Shown: positions 8,788 through 19,893, counted from the stretch's first letter. The stretch is DNA of 64,000 nucleotides from Lautropia sp. (GCA_030530775.1 JAUMUG010000001.1:372001-436000), one strand, 5' to 3'. A program made the numbers and translations. Notes: a model not told the origin generated them from the sequence alone.

Positions 8788-10359
8788 ATGATCGAACTGG
8801 CACACAAACGGGCGGCCGTCATCGGACTGGGGGAATCCGGTCTGGCGATGGCGCGCTGGTTGAAGCGCAAGGGGGCACGGGTGGTGGTCTTCGATGACCG
8901 GGCCGAACCGCCGGCGCTGCCTGCGTTGCGTGAAGCCGTACCCGAAGCGGTGTTCCACAGCCAGCCGCTCGATGCAGGTGTGTTGCAGGCCGACGGCAGC
9001 TTCGATCTGCTGGCCTGGAGTCCGGGCGTGTCGATCGTGACCGGCAATGGTGCCGGACTTCATACGGCTGCGCGCGAAGCGGGCGTGCCGGTCTATGGCG
9101 AGCTGGATTTCTTCGGTGCCGAAATCGCCCGTCAGTGTGAGCAGGGCCAGTCGATTCGGGTGGTGGCCATCACCGGAACCAACGGCAAGACCACCGTCAC
9201 CCGCATGACGGCTTTTCTGGCCAACGAGGCCGGTGTCGAAGCCGAAGCGGCAGGCAACATCGGCCCTTCGATGCTGGATGCGCTGATGCGCCGTCTGGAT
9301 GCGGACGAGCCGACGATGCCGGCGTTGTGGGTGCTGGAACTGTCGAGCTTTCAACTGGCGGTGGCGGCCGGGCCGCTCGCCTGTCAGGCGGCCACGGTGC
9401 TCAACATCACCCCCGACCACCTCGATTGGCACGGCACGATGAAGCACTATCGTGATGCCAAGTGCCGCATCTATCAGGGCGCCGGGCTGCGTGTCGTCAA
9501 TCTGGACGATCCGTTGACCGACTCCGAGCGGGTGGCACCCTGGGATGCGCCGGTGCTCGAGGAGTCCGTCGAACCACCCGAGGGCCGTACCCGCAGGAAG
9601 CTCGAGGCACTGCCGCCACCGGTGCCGCGCACGGTGTTTTCACTGCATGCGCCACACACGGCACCGGCCTTTGGGGTGGTACGCGAAGGCGGGCTCGCCT
9701 GGCTGACCGAAGCCGTGGCCGAAGAGCCGTCGGCCCAGCGCAGACGCAAGGCCCGGGAGCCGATCGAATTCGTGCTGAATCGGCTGATGCCGGCCGATGC
9801 GCTGCGGTTGCAGGGCTCACACAACCATGCCAATGTGCTGGCGGCGCTGGCACTGCTGCGTGCCTGCGGCGTGCCGATGGCGGCCATGCTACACGGGCTG
9901 CGCGCCTTCGTGCCGGATGATCATCGCTGTGCGCCGGTGGCGATCATTCGCGACGTCGAGTACGTCAACGACAGTAAGGGCACGAATATCGGCGCCACGG
10001 TGGCGGCCCTCGATGGTTTGGGCCGGCGTGCGGTGCTGATTGCCGGTGGCATCGGCAAGGAGCAGGATTTCAGTGAACTGGCACCTGCGGTGGCGGTTCA
10101 TGCCCGTGGTGTGGTGCTGATCGGCCGGGATGCGCCGATTCTACGCGCCGCACTGGCCGGGACCGGTGTGCCGCTGGTCGACGCGGCCGATCTGGATGCG
10201 GCGGTGCGTGAGGCGGCGGCGATGGCCCAGCCGGGCGACGTGGTGCTGTTGTCGCCGGCCTGTGCCAGTTTCGATATGTTCACCGGCTATGCCCATCGGG
10301 GTACGGCTTTTGCCGAGGCGGTACGGAATCTCGCCGCCGAGGAGGGCCAGCCATGTTGA
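8788..10359 (+). CDS. murD: UDP-N-acetylmuramoylalanine--D-glutamate ligase MurD
   Basis: It adds D-glutamate to UDP-MurNAc-L-alanine in the cytoplasm. The VIGLGESGLAMARWL Rossmann-like start, the TGTNGKTTVTRM P-loop and the HHRCA-like DDHRCAPV and NDSKGTN motifs are present. At 523 residues it is larger than the E. coli enzyme (438). The extra length lies in the central domain between the nucleotide fold and the SHNHANVLAALAL motif, a region often expanded in Burkholderiales. GAGGAGCG precedes the ATG. The last 7 bp overlap ftsW. Confidence 0.94.
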   Translation: MIELAHKRAAVIGLGESGLAMARWLKRKGARVVVFDDRAEPPALPALREAVPEAVFHSQPLDAGVLQADGSFDLLAWSPGVSIVTGNGAGLHTAAREAGVPVYGELDFFGAEIARQCEQGQSIRVVAITGTNGKTTVTRMTAFLANEAGVEAEAAGNIGPSMLDALMRRLDADEPTMPALWVLELSSFQLAVAAGPLACQAATVLNITPDHLDWHGTMKHYRDAKCRIYQGAGLRVVNLDDPLTDSERVAPWDAPVLEESVEPPEGRTRRKLEALPPPVPRTVFSLHAPHTAPAFGVVREGGLAWLTEAVAEEPSAQRRRKAREPIEFVLNRLMPADALRLQGSHNHANVLAALALLRACGVPMAAMLHGLRAFVPDDHRCAPVAIIRDVEYVNDSKGTNIGATVAALDGLGRRAVLIAGGIGKEQDFSELAPAVAVHARGVVLIGRDAPILRAALAGTGVPLVDAADLDAAVREAAAMAQPGDVVLLSPACASFDMFTGYAHRGTAFAEAVRNLAAEEGQPC

Positions 10360-11654
10360 GTCGATTGACCCAATGGCTGCCGGATTGGTCTTGGGCCGGT
10401 GAGCGGGTCGCGCTGGGCAGCGGTGCACGCGGGCGCGGTAAGCGCGCGCCGGGCACTTTGGCTCGTGCGCGGGTCGATGGCAAGGTGCTGGGTACCCAGC
10501 GCAGTCTGGAATATACCAATGCACCCGGCTTCGATGTGCCGCTGATGTGGGTGACGGCCCTGTTGCTGGGTCTGGGTCTGGTGATGGTCTATTCGGCCTC
10601 GATCGCGGTGCTGGAACGTCGTGATCCGGCGGGTGATTTGTCGACTTATTTTCTGGTTCGGCAGACGGGGGCGATCGGTGTGGCGCTGATCGCTGCGTTG
10701 TTCGCTTATGCGATGCCCCCGCGGCGCTGGCAGCAGATCGCCATGCCGCTGTTCTTTTTGGGCGTGCTGCTGCTGGTGCTGGTGTTCGTGCCCGGGGTCG
10801 GGCGGCGTGCCGGTGGCGCCTACCGCTGGATTTCGCTGGGTGTGACCACGATACAGCCCACTGAGATGATGAAGCTGTTCGTGGTGCTGTACGTGGCCGA
10901 CTATGCGGTGCGCAAGCAGGCGTTGATGCCGCACCTGTGGCGTGCCTTGCTGCCGATGGCGATCGCGCTGTCGATCGTCGGGCTGCTGATCATGCGGCAG
11001 CCCGACCTGGGGGCGTTGATCGTCATTCTGATGGTGGCGATGGGCGTGCTGTTTCTTGGCGGTATGAACCCTAAGCTGTTTTTCGGCATGGTGGCGTTTC
11101 TGGCCGCTGTATTCACCAGCTTCATTCTGCTGGTGCCGTTCCGACGGGCACGATTCTTTTCCTATCTCGATCCTTTCGAACGCAGCAATGCAGAGGGCAG
11201 CAGCTATCAACTGACGCACTCGCTGATGGCAATCGGCAAGGGCGAGTGGCTGGGCAGTGGATTGGGGGCCGGTGTGGCCAAGCTCAATTTCCTGCCCGAG
11301 CCTCATACCGATTTTCTGTTCGCCACCATTGGCGAAGAACTGGGCATGGTCGGCATGCTGGTGGTGATCCTGCTTTTTTTCTGGCTGGTGCGCCGCTGCT
11401 TCGAGATCGGCCGTCAGGCCATCGCTTTCGAGCAGTTCTTCAACGGTCTGGTGGCTCAGGGGGTGGGGCTGTGGATCGGTCTGCAGGTGTTCATCAACCT
11501 GGGAGTCAACCTGGGCCTGTTGCCCACCAAGGGGCTGACGCTGCCCTTCATGAGTTTTGGAGGCAATGCGATTCTGATGAACTGCGTCGCCATGGCGATC
11601 GTGTTGCGGATCGATGTCGAGAACCGAAAGATGATGCGGGGGGCCATACTGTGA
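10353..11654 (+). CDS. ftsW: septal peptidoglycan glycosyltransferase FtsW (SEDS family)
   Basis: A polytopic SEDS protein that polymerises lipid II at the septum together with FtsI. About ten transmembrane helices start near residue 65 with the PLMWVTALLLGLGLVMVYSAS segment. Conserved parts include GAYRWISLG, the PTEMMKL motif and the C-terminal LPTKGLTLPFMSFGGNA stretch. The first 60 residues form a basic, Gly/Ala-rich cytoplasmic extension before the first helix. The start overlaps the murD stop, and 37 bp separate its end from murG. Confidence 0.93.
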   Translation: MLSRLTQWLPDWSWAGERVALGSGARGRGKRAPGTLARARVDGKVLGTQRSLEYTNAPGFDVPLMWVTALLLGLGLVMVYSASIAVLERRDPAGDLSTYFLVRQTGAIGVALIAALFAYAMPPRRWQQIAMPLFFLGVLLLVLVFVPGVGRRAGGAYRWISLGVTTIQPTEMMKLFVVLYVADYAVRKQALMPHLWRALLPMAIALSIVGLLIMRQPDLGALIVILMVAMGVLFLGGMNPKLFFGMVAFLAAVFTSFILLVPFRRARFFSYLDPFERSNAEGSSYQLTHSLMAIGKGEWLGSGLGAGVAKLNFLPEPHTDFLFATIGEELGMVGMLVVILLFFWLVRRCFEIGRQAIAFEQFFNGLVAQGVGLWIGLQVFINLGVNLGLLPTKGLTLPFMSFGGNAILMNCVAMAIVLRIDVENRKMMRGAIL

Positions 11655-11691
11655 GTGTGTACGCACGGGCAGCGGGCGCCTGGAGGACCTG

Positions 11692-12759
11692 ATGCGCGCG
11701 AGACGAATCCTGATCATGGCGGGTGGAACCGGCGGCCATATCTTTCCCGGGCTGGCCGTGGCCGAGCTGTTGCGCGAGCGTGGTTGGGAAGTGTTCTGGC
11801 TCGGCAATCCGGAGGGCATGGAAGGTCTGCTGGTCCCGCCGCACGACATCGAGATGAAGTCCGTGCATTTTCAGGGACTGCGTGGCAAGGGCGTGGGTGC
11901 CATGTTGCGCCTGCCCTTGCGCTTGCGCAGCGCCTACAAGGAGGCTGCGCAGGCTTTCGACGAGGTCAGACCCGATGTGGTGCTGGGCATGGGGGGGTAC
12001 GTGACCGTGCCCGGCGGTCTGGTGGCACGTGCGCGCCGCATTCCGCTGGTGCTGCACGAGCAGAACTCGGTGGCGGGCATGGCCAACAGATTTCTGGCAC
12101 GCATGGCCGAGCGTGTGCTGGTGGCCTTTCCGGGGGCGATGTCTCAGGCGCGTTGGGCCGGTAATCCGGTCGGCAGGGCCATTGCCGCCATCCCGGCGCC
12201 GGAGCAGCGCTATCGCGAGCGCAGCGGTCCGCTGCGGGTGCTGGTGGTGGGCGGCAGCCTCGGAGCGCAGGCCTTCAACCGAGTGATTCCCAACGCTTTC
12301 GGATTGATGCTTCCTGAGAATCGACCTGAGGTTTTGCACCAAAGTGGTCGTGCACATCTCAAGGAACTGCGTAACAATTACCAAGTTGCCGCGGTCGAAG
12401 CCAAAACGGTGGCTTTCATCGAAAACATGGCGGAAGCCTATTCAGAAGCGGATCTGGTGATTGCTCGTGCCGGTGCAACCACAGTATCCGAGCTGGCGGC
12501 TGCCGGTGTGGCGTCCATTCTGGTTCCTTACCCGTATGCGGTCGACGATCATCAGACCGGCAATGCCCGTTTCCTGTCCGAAACCGGTGCAGCCATTTTG
12601 ATTCCGCAGCCGGAGCTGGCTCCGTCCAGTCTGGCTTCGCTGCTTTCCCAATTCACCCGGCCGGCGCTGGCCTCCATGGCAGCCAAGGCGAGAGCACTGG
12701 GCAAACCGGATGCCGCACAGGTCGTCGCGGATGCCTGTGAGGCCGTCGTCAAATCATGA
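11692..12759 (+). CDS. murG: undecaprenyldiphospho-muramoylpentapeptide beta-N-acetylglucosaminyltransferase MurG
   Basis: A GT28-family peripheral membrane enzyme that adds GlcNAc to lipid I to give lipid II. The N-terminal glycine-rich [17 protein letters not shown] loop, HEQNSVAG and the C-terminal [20 protein letters not shown]-GlcNAc-binding segment are all intact. Length (355) is standard. A GGAGG site lies 6 bp upstream of the ATG. The stop overlaps the murC start as ATGA. Confidence 0.95.
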   Translation: MRARRILIMAGGTGGHIFPGLAVAELLRERGWEVFWLGNPEGMEGLLVPPHDIEMKSVHFQGLRGKGVGAMLRLPLRLRSAYKEAAQAFDEVRPDVVLGMGGYVTVPGGLVARARRIPLVLHEQNSVAGMANRFLARMAERVLVAFPGAMSQARWAGNPVGRAIAAIPAPEQRYRERSGPLRVLVVGGSLGAQAFNRVIPNAFGLMLPENRPEVLHQSGRAHLKELRNNYQVAAVEAKTVAFIENMAEAYSEADLVIARAGATTVSELAAAGVASILVPYPYAVDDHQTGNARFLSETGAAILIPQPELAPSSLASLLSQFTRPALASMAAKARALGKPDAAQVVADACEAVVKS

Positions 12760-14216
12760 AACACAAAGTCAGGCAGGTTCATTTCGTGGGCATCGGTGGT
12801 GCCGGCATGAGCGGCATCGCCGAGGTGCTGCTCAATCTCGGCTATGCCGTCAGTGGTTCGGATCTGAACCGTTCGGCCGTGCTCGATCGCCTCGAAAAAC
12901 TGGGCGCCAGCGTATTCGTCGGCCATCGGGCCGAGCACGTCGAACAGGCCGATTGCGTCGTGGTGTCCACGGCAGTGCGGGCCGACAACCCCGAGGTGCG
13001 GCGTGCGCGTGCCCGGCGGGTGCCGGTGGTGCCGCGAGCCCTGATGCTGGCCGAGCTGATGAAGCTCAAGCAGGGCGTGGCCATCGCCGGCACGCATGGC
13101 AAGACCACCACCACCAGTCTGGTGGCCAGCATTCTGGCTCGTGCCGGGCTCGATCCCACCTTCGTGATCGGTGGCAGGCTCAACAGCGCCGGAGTCAATG
13201 CGCGGTTGGGTTCGGGCGATTACATCGTCGTCGAAGCCGATGAATCCGATGCGTCGTTCCTGAATCTTTCGCCGATGATCGCGGCCGTCACCAACATCGA
13301 CGCCGATCACATGGACACCTATGGTCACGATATGGCCCGGCTGAAACAGGCTTTCGTGGATTTTTTGAACCGTCTGCCCTTCTACGGCGCTGCGGTGCTG
13401 TGCATCGACGATCCATACGTGCGCGAGATCGTTCCCTTCGTGTCCAAACAAATTCTGAGCTATGGCTTCGATGCCGAGGCACAGACACGTGCGATCGACG
13501 TGCATCCGGAAGGCGAGCGGATGTGTTTCACGGTGCTGCGCGACCAGGAGGCTGCGCTGCAGGTGTCGCTGGCTCTGGCCGGTGAGCACAATGTACGCAA
13601 TGCGCTGGCCGCCATTGCCATCGCCACCGAGCTGGGCGTCGATGACGGTGCCATCGTAGCTGCGCTGGCCGATTTCCGGGGCGTGGGGCGGCGTTTCGAA
13701 CGCTATGGCGATATCGCCATTGCCCGGCCCGTTCAGACCGCACAGGACGACTTCGCCCCTGCCAAGGGCATTTTCACGCTGATCGACGACTACGGGCATC
13801 ACCCGGTCGAGATCGAGGCGACCATCGCGGCCGTCCGGGGAGCCTATCCGGGCCGGCGTTTGGTGCTGGCCTTTCAGCCGCACCGTTATTCACGCACCCG
13901 CGATCTGTTCGAGGATTTCGTGCGTGTCCTCGGCCTGGCCGATCAGGTGGTGTTGACGGAAGTATACGCAGCCGGCGAAGCACCGATCGTGGCTGCGGAT
14001 GGACGGGCACTGGTGCGCGCCGTGCGGCTCGCCAGTCGCCATGAACCGTTGTTCGTCAGTGAAATCGATACCTTGCCTGCCACGGTGCTGGGACTCGTGC
14101 AGCCGGATGATGTGGTCGTCACCATGGGTGCGGGCAGTATCGGTGCCATGGCTGCCAGAATCGTCGAGGCCGCCAACCATGCAAACGCTTCCAGGGAAGG
14201 AGGTTTCCATGAATGA
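12756..14216 (+). CDS. murC: UDP-N-acetylmuramate--L-alanine ligase MurC
   Basis: The first Mur ligase; it adds L-alanine to UDP-MurNAc in the cytoplasm. The [18 protein letters not shown] nucleotide-binding start, the [11 protein letters not shown]-loop, the [12 protein letters not shown] motif and the [14 protein letters not shown] motif of the C-terminal domain are present. Length 486 is close to normal. It overlaps murG by 4 bp, and its last 8 bp include the ddl start; the AAGGAGGT site for ddl lies inside its 3' end. Confidence 0.95.
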   Translation: MKHKVRQVHFVGIGGAGMSGIAEVLLNLGYAVSGSDLNRSAVLDRLEKLGASVFVGHRAEHVEQADCVVVSTAVRADNPEVRRARARRVPVVPRALMLAELMKLKQGVAIAGTHGKTTTTSLVASILARAGLDPTFVIGGRLNSAGVNARLGSGDYIVVEADESDASFLNLSPMIAAVTNIDADHMDTYGHDMARLKQAFVDFLNRLPFYGAAVLCIDDPYVREIVPFVSKQILSYGFDAEAQTRAIDVHPEGERMCFTVLRDQEAALQVSLALAGEHNVRNALAAIAIATELGVDDGAIVAALADFRGVGRRFERYGDIAIARPVQTAQDDFAPAKGIFTLIDDYGHHPVEIEATIAAVRGAYPGRRLVLAFQPHRYSRTRDLFEDFVRVLGLADQVVLTEVYAAGEAPIVAADGRALVRAVRLASRHEPLFVSEIDTLPATVLGLVQPDDVVVTMGAGSIGAMAARIVEAANHANASREGGFHE

Positions 14217-15213
14217 ATCGATTTTGCCGCTTCCTCTGCCGATGGACGTGGATCCGGCTTCGCTGGGGCGTGTCGTCGTGTTGATGGGTGGGCGCTCATC
14301 CGAGCGTCAGGTTTCACTGATGTCCGGCCAGGGCGTGCTGCGTGCGCTGCGCAGTCGGGGTGTCGATGCCGAGCCTTTCGACCCGGGCGAGTCGCCGCTC
14401 GGCAAGCTCGAGGCCGAAGGCTACGATCGCGCCTTCATCACGCTGCATGGCCGTTTCGGTGAGGATGGCACCATCCAGGGTTTTCTGGAAATGATCGGGC
14501 TGCCATATACCGGTTCGGGCGTGCTGGCATCGTCGCTGTCCATCAACAAGATCATCACCAAGCAGGCCTGGCAGGCCGGCCGCCTGCCGACGCCCGCATG
14601 GGAAATGCTGTACCGTCCGTATCAGCTGGCCGGCATCGCCGAGCGTCTCGGTCTGCCGCTGATCATCAAGCCGCCGCATGAAGGCTCCACGCTGGGTTTG
14701 ACGCGCTGCGACTCGCTCGATCGTTTGCCGGCTGCCTATGACAAGGCCGCGGCGGTCGATTATCCGGTGCTGGCCGAGAGCTTCATCCAGGGGCGCGAAC
14801 TGACGGTGGCGGTGCTGGGTGGTGGAGCCGAGGCACGTGCGCTGCCGGTCATCGAAATCCGTGCGCCGGACGGCAATTACGATTACCGCAACAAGTATTT
14901 CACGGCGGATACCCGCTATCTGTGCCCGGCGCCCTTGATGCCGGTATTGGCCGATTCGGTCAGTCGGCTTGCTGAGGCGGCTTATCGTGCGCTGGGTTGC
15001 GAAGGCTGGGGGCGGGTCGACATCATGCTCGATGACGCCACGCAACGGCCCTGGCTGCTCGAAATCAACACCTCGCCGGGTATGACGGATCATTCGTTGG
15101 TGCCGATGGCTGCGCGTGCAGCGGGTATTTCCTATGAGGACCTGGTGGTCGGATTGGCGGCTACCGCGTCGTTGAAGATACAACGTTCTGTTGCGCCGGA
15201 GGCGACGACGTGA
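14209..15213 (+). CDS. ddl: D-alanine--D-alanine ligase
   Basis: An ATP-grasp enzyme that makes the D-Ala-D-Ala dipeptide used by MurF. The sequence [19 protein letters not shown], the [15 protein letters not shown] loop, [10 protein letters not shown] and the C-terminal [15 protein letters not shown] motif are all typical of DdlB. ATG 14209 is fixed by the near-perfect AAGGAGGT site at 14197-14204 and gives 334 residues. The frame is open upstream, but only as a shadow of murC. It ends in a GTGA overlap with ftsQ. Confidence 0.95.
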   Translation: MNESILPLPLPMDVDPASLGRVVVLMGGRSSERQVSLMSGQGVLRALRSRGVDAEPFDPGESPLGKLEAEGYDRAFITLHGRFGEDGTIQGFLEMIGLPYTGSGVLASSLSINKIITKQAWQAGRLPTPAWEMLYRPYQLAGIAERLGLPLIIKPPHEGSTLGLTRCDSLDRLPAAYDKAAAVDYPVLAESFIQGRELTVAVLGGGAEARALPVIEIRAPDGNYDYRNKYFTADTRYLCPAPLMPVLADSVSRLAEAAYRALGCEGWGRVDIMLDDATQRPWLLEINTSPGMTDHSLVPMAARAAGISYEDLVVGLAATASLKIQRSVAPEATT

Positions 15214-16001
15214 ATTTATGGCATGATCCGCGCGCGCTGAACGCCATTGCCAACGGTATGGTAATGGTCGCGTTCGCCTGCCTGTCGATGGCAGGGGTCT
15301 GGTGGCTGGGGCAGCGCTCCGCCTTCGATCTGCTGTCCATCGAGGTCGGGCCGGTGGATGGGCGTTCTTTGGATCATGTCAACGTGCAGTCGATGACGGC
15401 ATTGGGTGTCAACCAGCTGGAAGGCAATTTTTTTACGGTTGGGCTCGATCGGGTACGACGGCATTTCGAGCAGGTGCCCTGGGTGCGCCGCGCCGAGGTC
15501 CGTAGGGTCTGGCCGAATCGCTTGTTCGTGGGGCTCGAAGAACATGAGGTACTGGCGCGCTGGAAAGATGACGGCGGCCGTTTCGTCAACACGCATGGAG
15601 AGTTGTTTTCGGTGAATCCGGCTGAAGTTGCCAACCACCAGAATCTGTTGTTCCTGTCCGGGCCGGTCGGCAGTCAGGCGCTGGTTGCGCGCCGCTATGG
15701 CGAACTGGCCGAACAGCTGTTGCCTCTGTCGATGCGGCCGGTGTCGTTGACACTGTCGGATCGTCAATCGTGGACGGCGGAGCTGGACAGTGGCATCGTG
15801 CTCAAGATGGGGCGTGACGAGGGGGTTTCGGTGGCCGAGCGGGTGTCGCGCTGGGTGGCGGCGCATCCGCTGATCCAGGCGCGTCTGAATGGGCGAGCCG
15901 AAGAGGTCGATTTGCGCTATCCGAATGGTTTTGCAGTAAGGGCGCCGGGGGCGCTCGAACAGGATGCCGCTGGCCGTAGTCAGCGTGCACCCACTCATTG
16001 A
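15210..16001 (+). CDS. ftsQ: cell division protein FtsQ
   Basis: A bitopic inner-membrane protein of the FtsQLB complex that links Z-ring assembly to septal synthesis. It has a short cytoplasmic N-terminus, one membrane helix (residues about 13-32), then a POTRA segment (LLSIEVGPV onwards, with NQLEGNFFTVGLDRVRRHFEQ) and the beta domain beginning PWVRRAEVRRVWPNRL. The start codon is GTG at 15210, overlapping the ddl stop. The length of 263 is in the family range. Confidence 0.93.
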   Translation: MNLWHDPRALNAIANGMVMVAFACLSMAGVWWLGQRSAFDLLSIEVGPVDGRSLDHVNVQSMTALGVNQLEGNFFTVGLDRVRRHFEQVPWVRRAEVRRVWPNRLFVGLEEHEVLARWKDDGGRFVNTHGELFSVNPAEVANHQNLLFLSGPVGSQALVARRYGELAEQLLPLSMRPVSLTLSDRQSWTAELDSGIVLKMGRDEGVSVAERVSRWVAAHPLIQARLNGRAEEVDLRYPNGFAVRAPGALEQDAAGRSQRAPTH

Positions 16002-16016
16002 TTGCCGGGACTGACC

Positions 16017-17249
16017 ATGTCACGAGAAAACAAGGATCTGCTGGTTGGCCTGGATATCGGCACCTCGAAGGTGGTGGCGATCGTGGCCGAAATGCACGGT
16101 GATGGCGATATCGAGGTGATCGGGATCGGTCAGCACGAATCCCACGGCCTGAAGAAAGGCGTGGTGGTCGACATCGAAAAGACGGTGGCGTCGATCCAGG
16201 CTGCGCTCGAAGAGGCCGAGCTGACATCCAATCTCAAGATTCAGCAGGTCGTCACCGGTATCGCAGGCAATCACATCCGCAGTTTCAATTCGATCGGGAT
16301 GGTGGCGATCAAGGACAAGGAGGTTACCGAGGCCGATGTGCTCCGCGTGATCGAAACCGCCAAGGCAGTGGCCATTCCGACAGACCAGCAGATTCTGCAT
16401 GTGTTGCCGCAGGAATTCATCATCGACGGTCAGGAAGACATCCGAGAGCCGGTCGGCATGAGCGGGGTGCGGCTGGATGTGAAGGTGCATGTCGTCACCG
16501 GAGCGGTGTCGGCTGTGCAGAACATCATCAAATGCGTGCGTCGCTGTGGACTGGCGGTACAGGATCTGATTCTGCAGCCGCTGGCATCGGCCAATGCCGT
16601 CCTGACGGTCGATGAAAAGGAACTGGGCGTGGCGCTGGTCGACATCGGCGGTGGCACGACCGATATTGCGGTTTTCGTGGGTGGGTCGATCCGCCATTCC
16701 GCCGTCATTGCGGTGGCTGGTGATCAGATCACGAATGATATTGCCATGGCGTTGCGCACGCCGACGGCCGATGCCGAAGACATCAAGCTGCGCCATGGTC
16801 TGGCCAAGCCGACATTGGCCAACCCGGGCGAAAAGATCGAGGTGCCGGGCATCGGCGATCGCGGTCCGCGTTCGCTGTCCAAACAAGGGCTTGCCTCGGT
16901 GATCGAGCCCCGGGTCGAGGAGTTGTTTCTGATGGTGCAGCAAACCATCCGCGAGTCGGGCTATGAAGAAGCACTGTCCTCGGGTATCGTCATCACCGGC
17001 GGCTCGAGCCTGCTGCCGGGCATGGCGGAACTGGCCGAGGACATCTTTCTGAAGCCCGTTCGCGTGGGGGCGCCCGCCTACAGCGGTAGCCTGTCCGATG
17101 TCGTCAGAACACCCAGATATGCCACCGCCATGGGTCTGCTGGAGGAAGCACGCCAGCAGCGGTTGCGGGGGCGTAAGGTGGCGGAGCAATCGGGGTCCTT
17201 CCGGGACACGATCCGCCGGATGAAAGAATGGTTTTTCGGGAGCTTTTGA
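16017..17249 (+). CDS. ftsA: cell division protein FtsA
   Basis: An actin-like ATPase that tethers FtsZ to the membrane. The phosphate-1 motif is in LLVGLDIGTSKVVAIV, the phosphate-2 motif in VALVDIGGGTTDIAVF and the adenosine motif in GIVITGGSSLLPGM. The C-terminus ends in the amphipathic membrane-targeting helix RMKEWFFGSF. An in-frame TTG at 16002 follows the ftsQ stop directly, but ATG 16017 gives the usual MSRENKDLL start and 410 residues. ftsZ follows after 160 bp. Confidence 0.95.
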   Translation: MSRENKDLLVGLDIGTSKVVAIVAEMHGDGDIEVIGIGQHESHGLKKGVVVDIEKTVASIQAALEEAELTSNLKIQQVVTGIAGNHIRSFNSIGMVAIKDKEVTEADVLRVIETAKAVAIPTDQQILHVLPQEFIIDGQEDIREPVGMSGVRLDVKVHVVTGAVSAVQNIIKCVRRCGLAVQDLILQPLASANAVLTVDEKELGVALVDIGGGTTDIAVFVGGSIRHSAVIAVAGDQITNDIAMALRTPTADAEDIKLRHGLAKPTLANPGEKIEVPGIGDRGPRSLSKQGLASVIEPRVEELFLMVQQTIRESGYEEALSSGIVITGGSSLLPGMAELAEDIFLKPVRVGAPAYSGSLSDVVRTPRYATAMGLLEEARQQRLRGRKVAEQSGSFRDTIRRMKEWFFGSF

Positions 17250-17409
17250 TTGATGAACCTTTCCCGAACGATCGAAGGGCTTCCCTGGGATGCGCCGACG
17301 CGTCGAATTCTCAGGGGGGACCGAGGATGCGTATCCTTGCCCGGTATCGCATCTGCCAGTCCGAGGCGAGTCCGGAGACTGTCCATTTAAAACAGGAGGT
17401 TTTTCAGCT

Positions 17410-18570
17410 ATGACGTTCAAGATGTTAGAAACAGATGTCGACGGCGCCGTCATCAAGGTGATCGGTGTCGGTGGCGGTGGTGGCAATGCCGTCAACCACA
17501 TGGTCAACCGCGGTGTGCAGGGCGTGGAGTTCATCGCCGTCAACACCGACCGGCAGGCGCTGGCACGCTCGCTGGCAGGCCGCACCATCCAGTTGGGTGA
17601 TGCCGGTTTGGGCGCGGGTGCCAATCCCGAAGCCGGCCGTGCCGCCGCTCAGGCCGAGCGTGGCAACATCCGTGCCGCCCTCGAAGGTGCCAACATGGTG
17701 TTCATCACCGCCGGCATGGGCAAAGGCACCGGTACGGGCGCCTCGCCCGTGGTGGCCGAAATCGCCAAGGAACTCGGTATCCTGACGGTTGGCGTCGTCA
17801 CCAAGCCCTTCAACTACGAAGGCAGCCGCAAGCAGCGCGTGGCCGACGAAGGCATCGAGAACCTGATCGGCCAGGTCGATTCGCTGATCGTCGTGTTGAA
17901 CGAAAAACTCTTCGAAGTGATGGATGAAGATGCCACGCTCGAAGATGCGTTCAAGCGGGCCGACGACGTGCTGCACAATGCGGTGGCCGGTATTGCCGAG
18001 ATCATCAATGTGCCGGGCCTGGTGAACGTCGACTTTGCCGACGTGAAGACCATCATGGGCGAGCAGGGCAAGGCCATGATGGGTATCGGTGAAGCTTCGG
18101 GTCTGGACCGTGCCCGTCTGGCGGCCGAGCAGGCCGTGTCCTCGCCACTGCTCGACGGTGTCGACCTGCATGGTGCACGCGGCGTGATCGTCAACATCAC
18201 CGCCACCCGTTCGTTGAAACTGCGCGAGACCAACGAAGTCATCAACACCATCAAGCAGTTCTGCGCCGAAGACGCCACCATCATCCACGGTACGGTCTAC
18301 GACGAAGACATGGAAGATTCACTGCGTGTCACCGTGGTGGCCACCGGCATCGGTAAAGTGGTCCGCAAGCCGCAGCTGGTTTCGCAGCCTGCCATCAAGA
18401 CCGGTACCGACGATCTCGGTCTGGAAACCGTCGATGCGATCGGCGGTCTGGACGAGCCCAACGTGTTTCGCAACCCGCGTAGCCAGGCGGCCGAGCGCGT
18501 CAACGCCATGTCGCAGAAAGGCGTCGAGCGTCTCGACATCCCGGCATTCCTGCGTCGTCAGGCCGACTGA
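17410..18570 (+). CDS. ftsZ: cell division GTPase FtsZ
   Basis: The tubulin-like GTPase that forms the Z-ring. The T1 loop [14 protein letters not shown], the T7 synergy loop NVDFADV and the C-terminal peptide [10 protein letters not shown] that binds FtsA, ZapD and MinC are present. AGGAGGT at 17394-17400 fixes the ATG and gives 386 residues. The tubulin signature loop reads GMGKGTGTG: lysine 105 stands where other FtsZ proteins have the middle glycine of the triplet (E. coli G106 by counting), next to the site of the E. coli ftsZ84 mutation. The rest of the protein is intact, so it is expected to work. Confidence 0.96.
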   Translation: MTFKMLETDVDGAVIKVIGVGGGGGNAVNHMVNRGVQGVEFIAVNTDRQALARSLAGRTIQLGDAGLGAGANPEAGRAAAQAERGNIRAALEGANMVFITAGMGKGTGTGASPVVAEIAKELGILTVGVVTKPFNYEGSRKQRVADEGIENLIGQVDSLIVVLNEKLFEVMDEDATLEDAFKRADDVLHNAVAGIAEIINVPGLVNVDFADVKTIMGEQGKAMMGIGEASGLDRARLAAEQAVSSPLLDGVDLHGARGVIVNITATRSLKLRETNEVINTIKQFCAEDATIIHGTVYDEDMEDSLRVTVVATGIGKVVRKPQLVSQPAIKTGTDDLGLETVDAIGGLDEPNVFRNPRSQAAERVNAMSQKGVERLDIPAFLRRQAD

Positions 18571-18620
18571 TCGCTGGGTGGCACCTGATCGGCGGCCGGC
18601 CGAGGCCGGCACGCCACGGG

Positions 18621-18650
18621 GCCGACGCCGGCCATGGCCGGTCGGTCGGC
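18621..18650. terminator. GC-rich palindromic hairpin after ftsZ
   Basis: A perfect 14-bp palindrome CCGGCCATGGCCGG (18628-18641) is flanked by partly pairing arms GCCGAC and GTCGGC, so a stem of more than 12 bp is possible. There is no T-run, so it is not a textbook intrinsic terminator, but it is the best candidate for ending or attenuating the dcw transcript before lpxC. Confidence 0.4.
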
Positions 18651-18828
18651 ATGCCGCCCGTCTGCGTATCCTGGGCTGGCGTGTTCAGGAAGACCTGGCC
18701 GTTGTTGTATCCTTGCATTCCGGGGTGTCGTGTCGGAGCGACGTACGTATATCCCTGCCACGTCGTCGGCTTTCGCCGGGGAGTCGACGACGGACTGCTG
18801 CCAGCCATCTTGATGGAGTCGGATCACG

Positions 18829-19758
18829 ATGTTGAGACAGAAAACGCTGCGAGAACCCGTGCAGGCCACCGGAATCGGCTTGCACTCCGGGCAGCGGGTC
18901 GTGCTCACGATCAAACCGGGCGCCGTCGACAGTGGCATCGTCTTTCGACGGGTGGATCTCGATCCGGTCATCGCTTTCAGGGCGCGCGCCGATCTGATCA
19001 CGGATACCCGTCTGAACACCACGCTGTCGGCCGCCGCCGAGGGGCCGGGACGTGAGATCAGCGTCCAAACCATCGAGCACCTGATGTCCGCGCTGGCGGG
19101 TCTGGGCATCGACAATGCCGAAATCGACATCACGGCCGTCGAAGTGCCGATTCTCGACGGTTCGGCCGGTTCCTTCGTCTATCTGCTGCAATCGGCGGGT
19201 TTTGTCGAGCAGGCCGCACCCAAACGTTTCATCCGTATCCTGAAGCCGGTCGAAATCACCGATGGCGACAAATGGGTGCGCCTCGAACCGCATTTCGGTT
19301 TCAAACTGAGTTTCGAGATTTCATTTGGTCAGGCGGCCATCGACGCCACCGGTCAGCGCATCGAAATCGACTTTGCCACCACGTCCTACGTGAAGGAAAT
19401 CGCACGCGCGCGCACCTTCGTGATGGCCAGTGAAGTCGAGCTGCTGCGCAAGCACGGGCTGGCGCTGGGCGGCAGCCTCGACAACGCCATCGTGGTCGAT
19501 GCCGACCGGGTGCTGAACAACGATGGCCTGCGCTACAAGGATGAATTCGCCAAACACAAGGCGCTCGATGCCATCGGCGATTTGTACCTGATCGGTCATC
19601 CGATCCTGGGCGCCTACCATGCTCGCAAATCGGGTCACCACATGAACAACCTGCTGGTGCGGGCCGTGCTGGCCGACCCGGCCAACTACGAAATCGCCAC
19701 TTTCACCCAGCGCCGTAATTTGCCGCCGTCCTTCACTCTGGACTGGGCTGTAGTCTGA
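18829..19758 (+). CDS. lpxC: UDP-3-O-acyl-N-acetylglucosamine deacetylase LpxC
   Basis: The zinc enzyme for the first committed step of lipid A synthesis. The zinc ligands are visible in the TIEHLMSAL motif and the [15 protein letters not shown] segment with the following histidines, and the substrate-binding [13 protein letters not shown] region is intact. Length (309) is standard. It follows ftsZ after 258 bp, the usual place for lpxC in proteobacteria; that gap has a GC-rich hairpin but no clear promoter that I can name. Confidence 0.96.
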   Translation: MLRQKTLREPVQATGIGLHSGQRVVLTIKPGAVDSGIVFRRVDLDPVIAFRARADLITDTRLNTTLSAAAEGPGREISVQTIEHLMSALAGLGIDNAEIDITAVEVPILDGSAGSFVYLLQSAGFVEQAAPKRFIRILKPVEITDGDKWVRLEPHFGFKLSFEISFGQAAIDATGQRIEIDFATTSYVKEIARARTFVMASEVELLRKHGLALGGSLDNAIVVDADRVLNNDGLRYKDEFAKHKALDAIGDLYLIGHPILGAYHARKSGHHMNNLLVRAVLADPANYEIATFTQRRNLPPSFTLDWAVV

Positions 19759-19893
19759 TGCCGATGGGTGGGGGCGTACATGGGTGTGTCCGGCTGCCCG
19801 ATCCCGGCAGCCGGTTTCTCCGGTGCTGAAATCCGGCCGTGGCCCAAGTGCCTGCAGACCGATTCTTCACCGATTCGTTTTCAAGGAAGACCG

